This document shows positions 32,568 to 33,502 of a DNA stretch of 33,502 nucleotides, one piece after another (the stretch's first letter is position 1; each line of letters begins with the position of its first letter). This DNA is from Clostridiaceae bacterium. GTDB taxonomy: Bacteria; Bacillota; Clostridia; DSM-8532. The translations under genes were made by a program, and so were the position numbers. The stretch is taken from assembly GCA_012728095.1 (NCBI GenBank), contig JAAYFU010000010.1, forward strand, positions 1 to 33,502, given 5' to 3'. The notes beneath the pieces are model-generated. The model saw only the letters and a program-made list of their open reading frames with translations, ran no database searches and was not told the origin of the DNA.

Positions 32568-32597
32568 AACCGTGTAAGATTTCGTTACACGGTTTTT
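32568..32597 (+). terminator. terminator after tRNA-Lys
   Basis: AACCGTGTAA (32568-32577) pairs with TTACACGGTT (32585-32594) around a 7-base loop and ends in T5. Confidence 0.8.
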
Positions 32598-32626
32598 CGT
32601 TCAATAAAAGGTTTGAAGGATATAAA

Positions 32627-33082
32627 ATGGCAGAAGGTATAAAAACTATAGTACAAAACAGAAAAGCCAGGCATGACTATTTTATTGAAGAGACTATCGA
32701 AGCCGGAATTGAGCTTACCGGCACCGAGGTTAAATCCCTGCGGCTTGGGAAGGCTAACCTCCGGGATAGTTATGCCACCATTAAAGACGGTGAAGTTTTT
32801 GTTCACGGCCTTCATATCAGTCCTTATGACATGGGAAACAGATTTAATCATGATCCGTTGAGGGTAAAGAAGCTATTGCTTCATCGGTATGAGATTAATC
32901 GGCTGTCAGGTCTGATACAAAGGAAGGGTTTGACGCTGATACCGTTAAGTTTGTATTTTAAAAAAGGCAAAGTTAAAGTTGAGCTTGCCATAGCAAAAGG
33001 CAAAAAGCTGTATGATAAACGTGAGGATATAGCCAAAAAAGATGCAATGCGTGAAATCGACCGCAGGTTGAAGAATTATTAA
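32627..33082 (+). CDS. smpB: SsrA-binding protein SmpB
   Basis: 151 residues from the ATG at 32627 with GAAGGA 6 bases upstream; the frame extends back into the tRNA but that part is not coding. The OB-fold core carries the family motifs [26 protein letters not shown] (split here) and the C-terminal tail [20 protein letters not shown]. SmpB binds tmRNA and delivers it to stalled ribosomes. The tmRNA gene follows 68 bases later. Confidence 0.97.
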   Translation: MAEGIKTIVQNRKARHDYFIEETIEAGIELTGTEVKSLRLGKANLRDSYATIKDGEVFVHGLHISPYDMGNRFNHDPLRVKKLLLHRYEINRLSGLIQRKGLTLIPLSLYFKKGKVKVELAIAKGKKLYDKREDIAKKDAMREIDRRLKNY

Positions 33083-33117
33083 GGTAATAACATACAATGC
33101 ATAATTGTTGTTAATTG

Positions 33118-33126
33118 TGATACAAT
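33118..33126 (+). promoter_or_regulatory. extended -10 promoter of ssrA
   Basis: TG (33118-33119), one base, TACAAT (33121-33126). No good -35 is seen at 17 bases, which fits an extended -10 promoter. It ends 24 bases before the mature tmRNA. Confidence 0.5.
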
Positions 33127-33150
33127 TAAACTGTTAGCGGTTCCTTAATC

Positions 33151-33501
33151 GGGGGCGTTAAGGTTTCGACGGGATTGTTGAAGCTGGAGAAGCGGGTAGT
33201 GGATTCTCGTTGGCCACTTAAAAAAACGAGAGAACTAAAATAAACGCTAACGATAATTTAGCTTTAGCTGCTTAATTTAAGCAGCCGTCCTGCCCTGGAG
33301 GACCACGGCTGGGGATAGGGCGTCGACAGTGGTGAACGTGACACGGCAAAGCTTTGAGCCGTGCATGACAAATGAAGCTACTGAAGCTGCAAGCTTGTTC
33401 ATGGGCGTGCAGCGGAGGGAATGTTAAAACATGAACTGCACCCGGAGATGCTCTTGTGGATACGATTTCGGACGCGGGTTCGATTCCCGCCGCCTCCACC
33501 A
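33151..33501 (+). ncRNA. ssrA: transfer-messenger RNA (tmRNA, SsrA), one-piece
   Basis: 351 bases. The 5' end GGGGGCG pairs with the 3' end CGCCTCC before A-CCA (33498-33501), and the 3' tRNA-like T arm is GGGTTCGATTCCC. The start GGTTTCGACGGG is typical. The tag reading frame is GCT AAC GAT AAT TTA GCT TTA GCT GCT TAA at 33246-33275, encoding ANDNLALAA, a protease-directing ending of the ALAA class. It tags proteins from stalled ribosomes together with SmpB. The minus-strand ORF over it is spurious. Confidence 0.97.
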
Positions 33502-33502
33502 C

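Noticed and set aside
33272-33502. A 76-residue minus-strand ORF beginning MVEAAGIEPAS
   Set aside because: It is the antisense of the tmRNA 3' half. This starting phrase is a well-known spurious ORF over tRNA-like sequences, and the tmRNA explains the region.
1-33502. CRISPR array, insertion sequence or phage genes
   Set aside because: No regularly spaced repeats, no transposase, integrase or phage structural genes were recognised. The accessory locus has no flanking mobile-element signs.

Overview
The window looks like a chromosomal segment of a motile, Gram-positive, low-to-moderate GC member of the Clostridia (Firmicutes). Evidence seen here: strong AGGAGG-type ribosome binding sites, sigma-A promoters with 16-18 base spacers, a Bacillus/Clostridium-order flagellar-chemotaxis operon with CheC and CheD, a FliA/SigD sigma factor, a lipoprotein-type binding protein and a one-piece tmRNA. 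No species is assigned.

Layout. Bases 1-840 (minus strand) hold the broken 3' part of a large surface protein. 1071-3086 is a LytTR response regulator and a GHKL sensor kinase (AgrA/AgrC type). 3293-13753 is a flagellar/chemotaxis operon: flhA, flhF, flhG, a PilZ (c-di-GMP) protein, cheB, cheA, cheW, cheC, cheD and a small unknown membrane protein. 13805-17704 continues with sigD, a DUF342/FapA-like protein, a small unknown, a SwrB-like membrane/coiled-coil/HTH protein and a small MltG-like membrane protein. A stand-alone dihydrolipoamide dehydrogenase (18005-19369) and tRNA-Leu(CAA) follow. 19978-22009 is a DUF2975 / YozG-type regulator / DUF4153 membrane cassette with a clear sigma-A promoter.

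22269-29364 is the main accessory region. It is a carboxylate or sugar-acid utilisation locus with a promoter and palindromic operator, a tripartite tricarboxylate transporter (tctC, tctB, tctA), a SAF-domain homoserine-dehydrogenase-like oxidoreductase, a transaldolase-family enzyme, then (with its own promoter) a FadR-type GntR regulator and a TIM-barrel sugar isomerase/epimerase. The transporter is damaged: tctC has a one-base frame break on an A7 run that is also a phased A_AAA_AAC slippery heptamer, and tctA has lost roughly 100 codons plus its frame. The enzymes and regulator look intact. I do not recognise this enzyme set as a described pathway.

The right end holds a DUF6648-like gene (minus), a solo tryptophan synthase beta chain of the TrpB2 type, a flavodoxin-like gene (minus) broken in an A9 run, tRNA-Lys(CTT), smpB and ssrA (tmRNA, tag ANDNLALAA).

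How the genes work together: FlhA is the export gate; FlhF and FlhG place and count flagella; the PilZ protein is a likely c-di-GMP brake; CheA/CheW signal and CheB/CheC/CheD carry out adaptation; SigD drives late flagellar genes. SmpB and tmRNA form the trans-translation pair. Three frame lesions in about 10 kb, two of them in A runs, mean that assembly error must be weighed against real gene decay or slippage.
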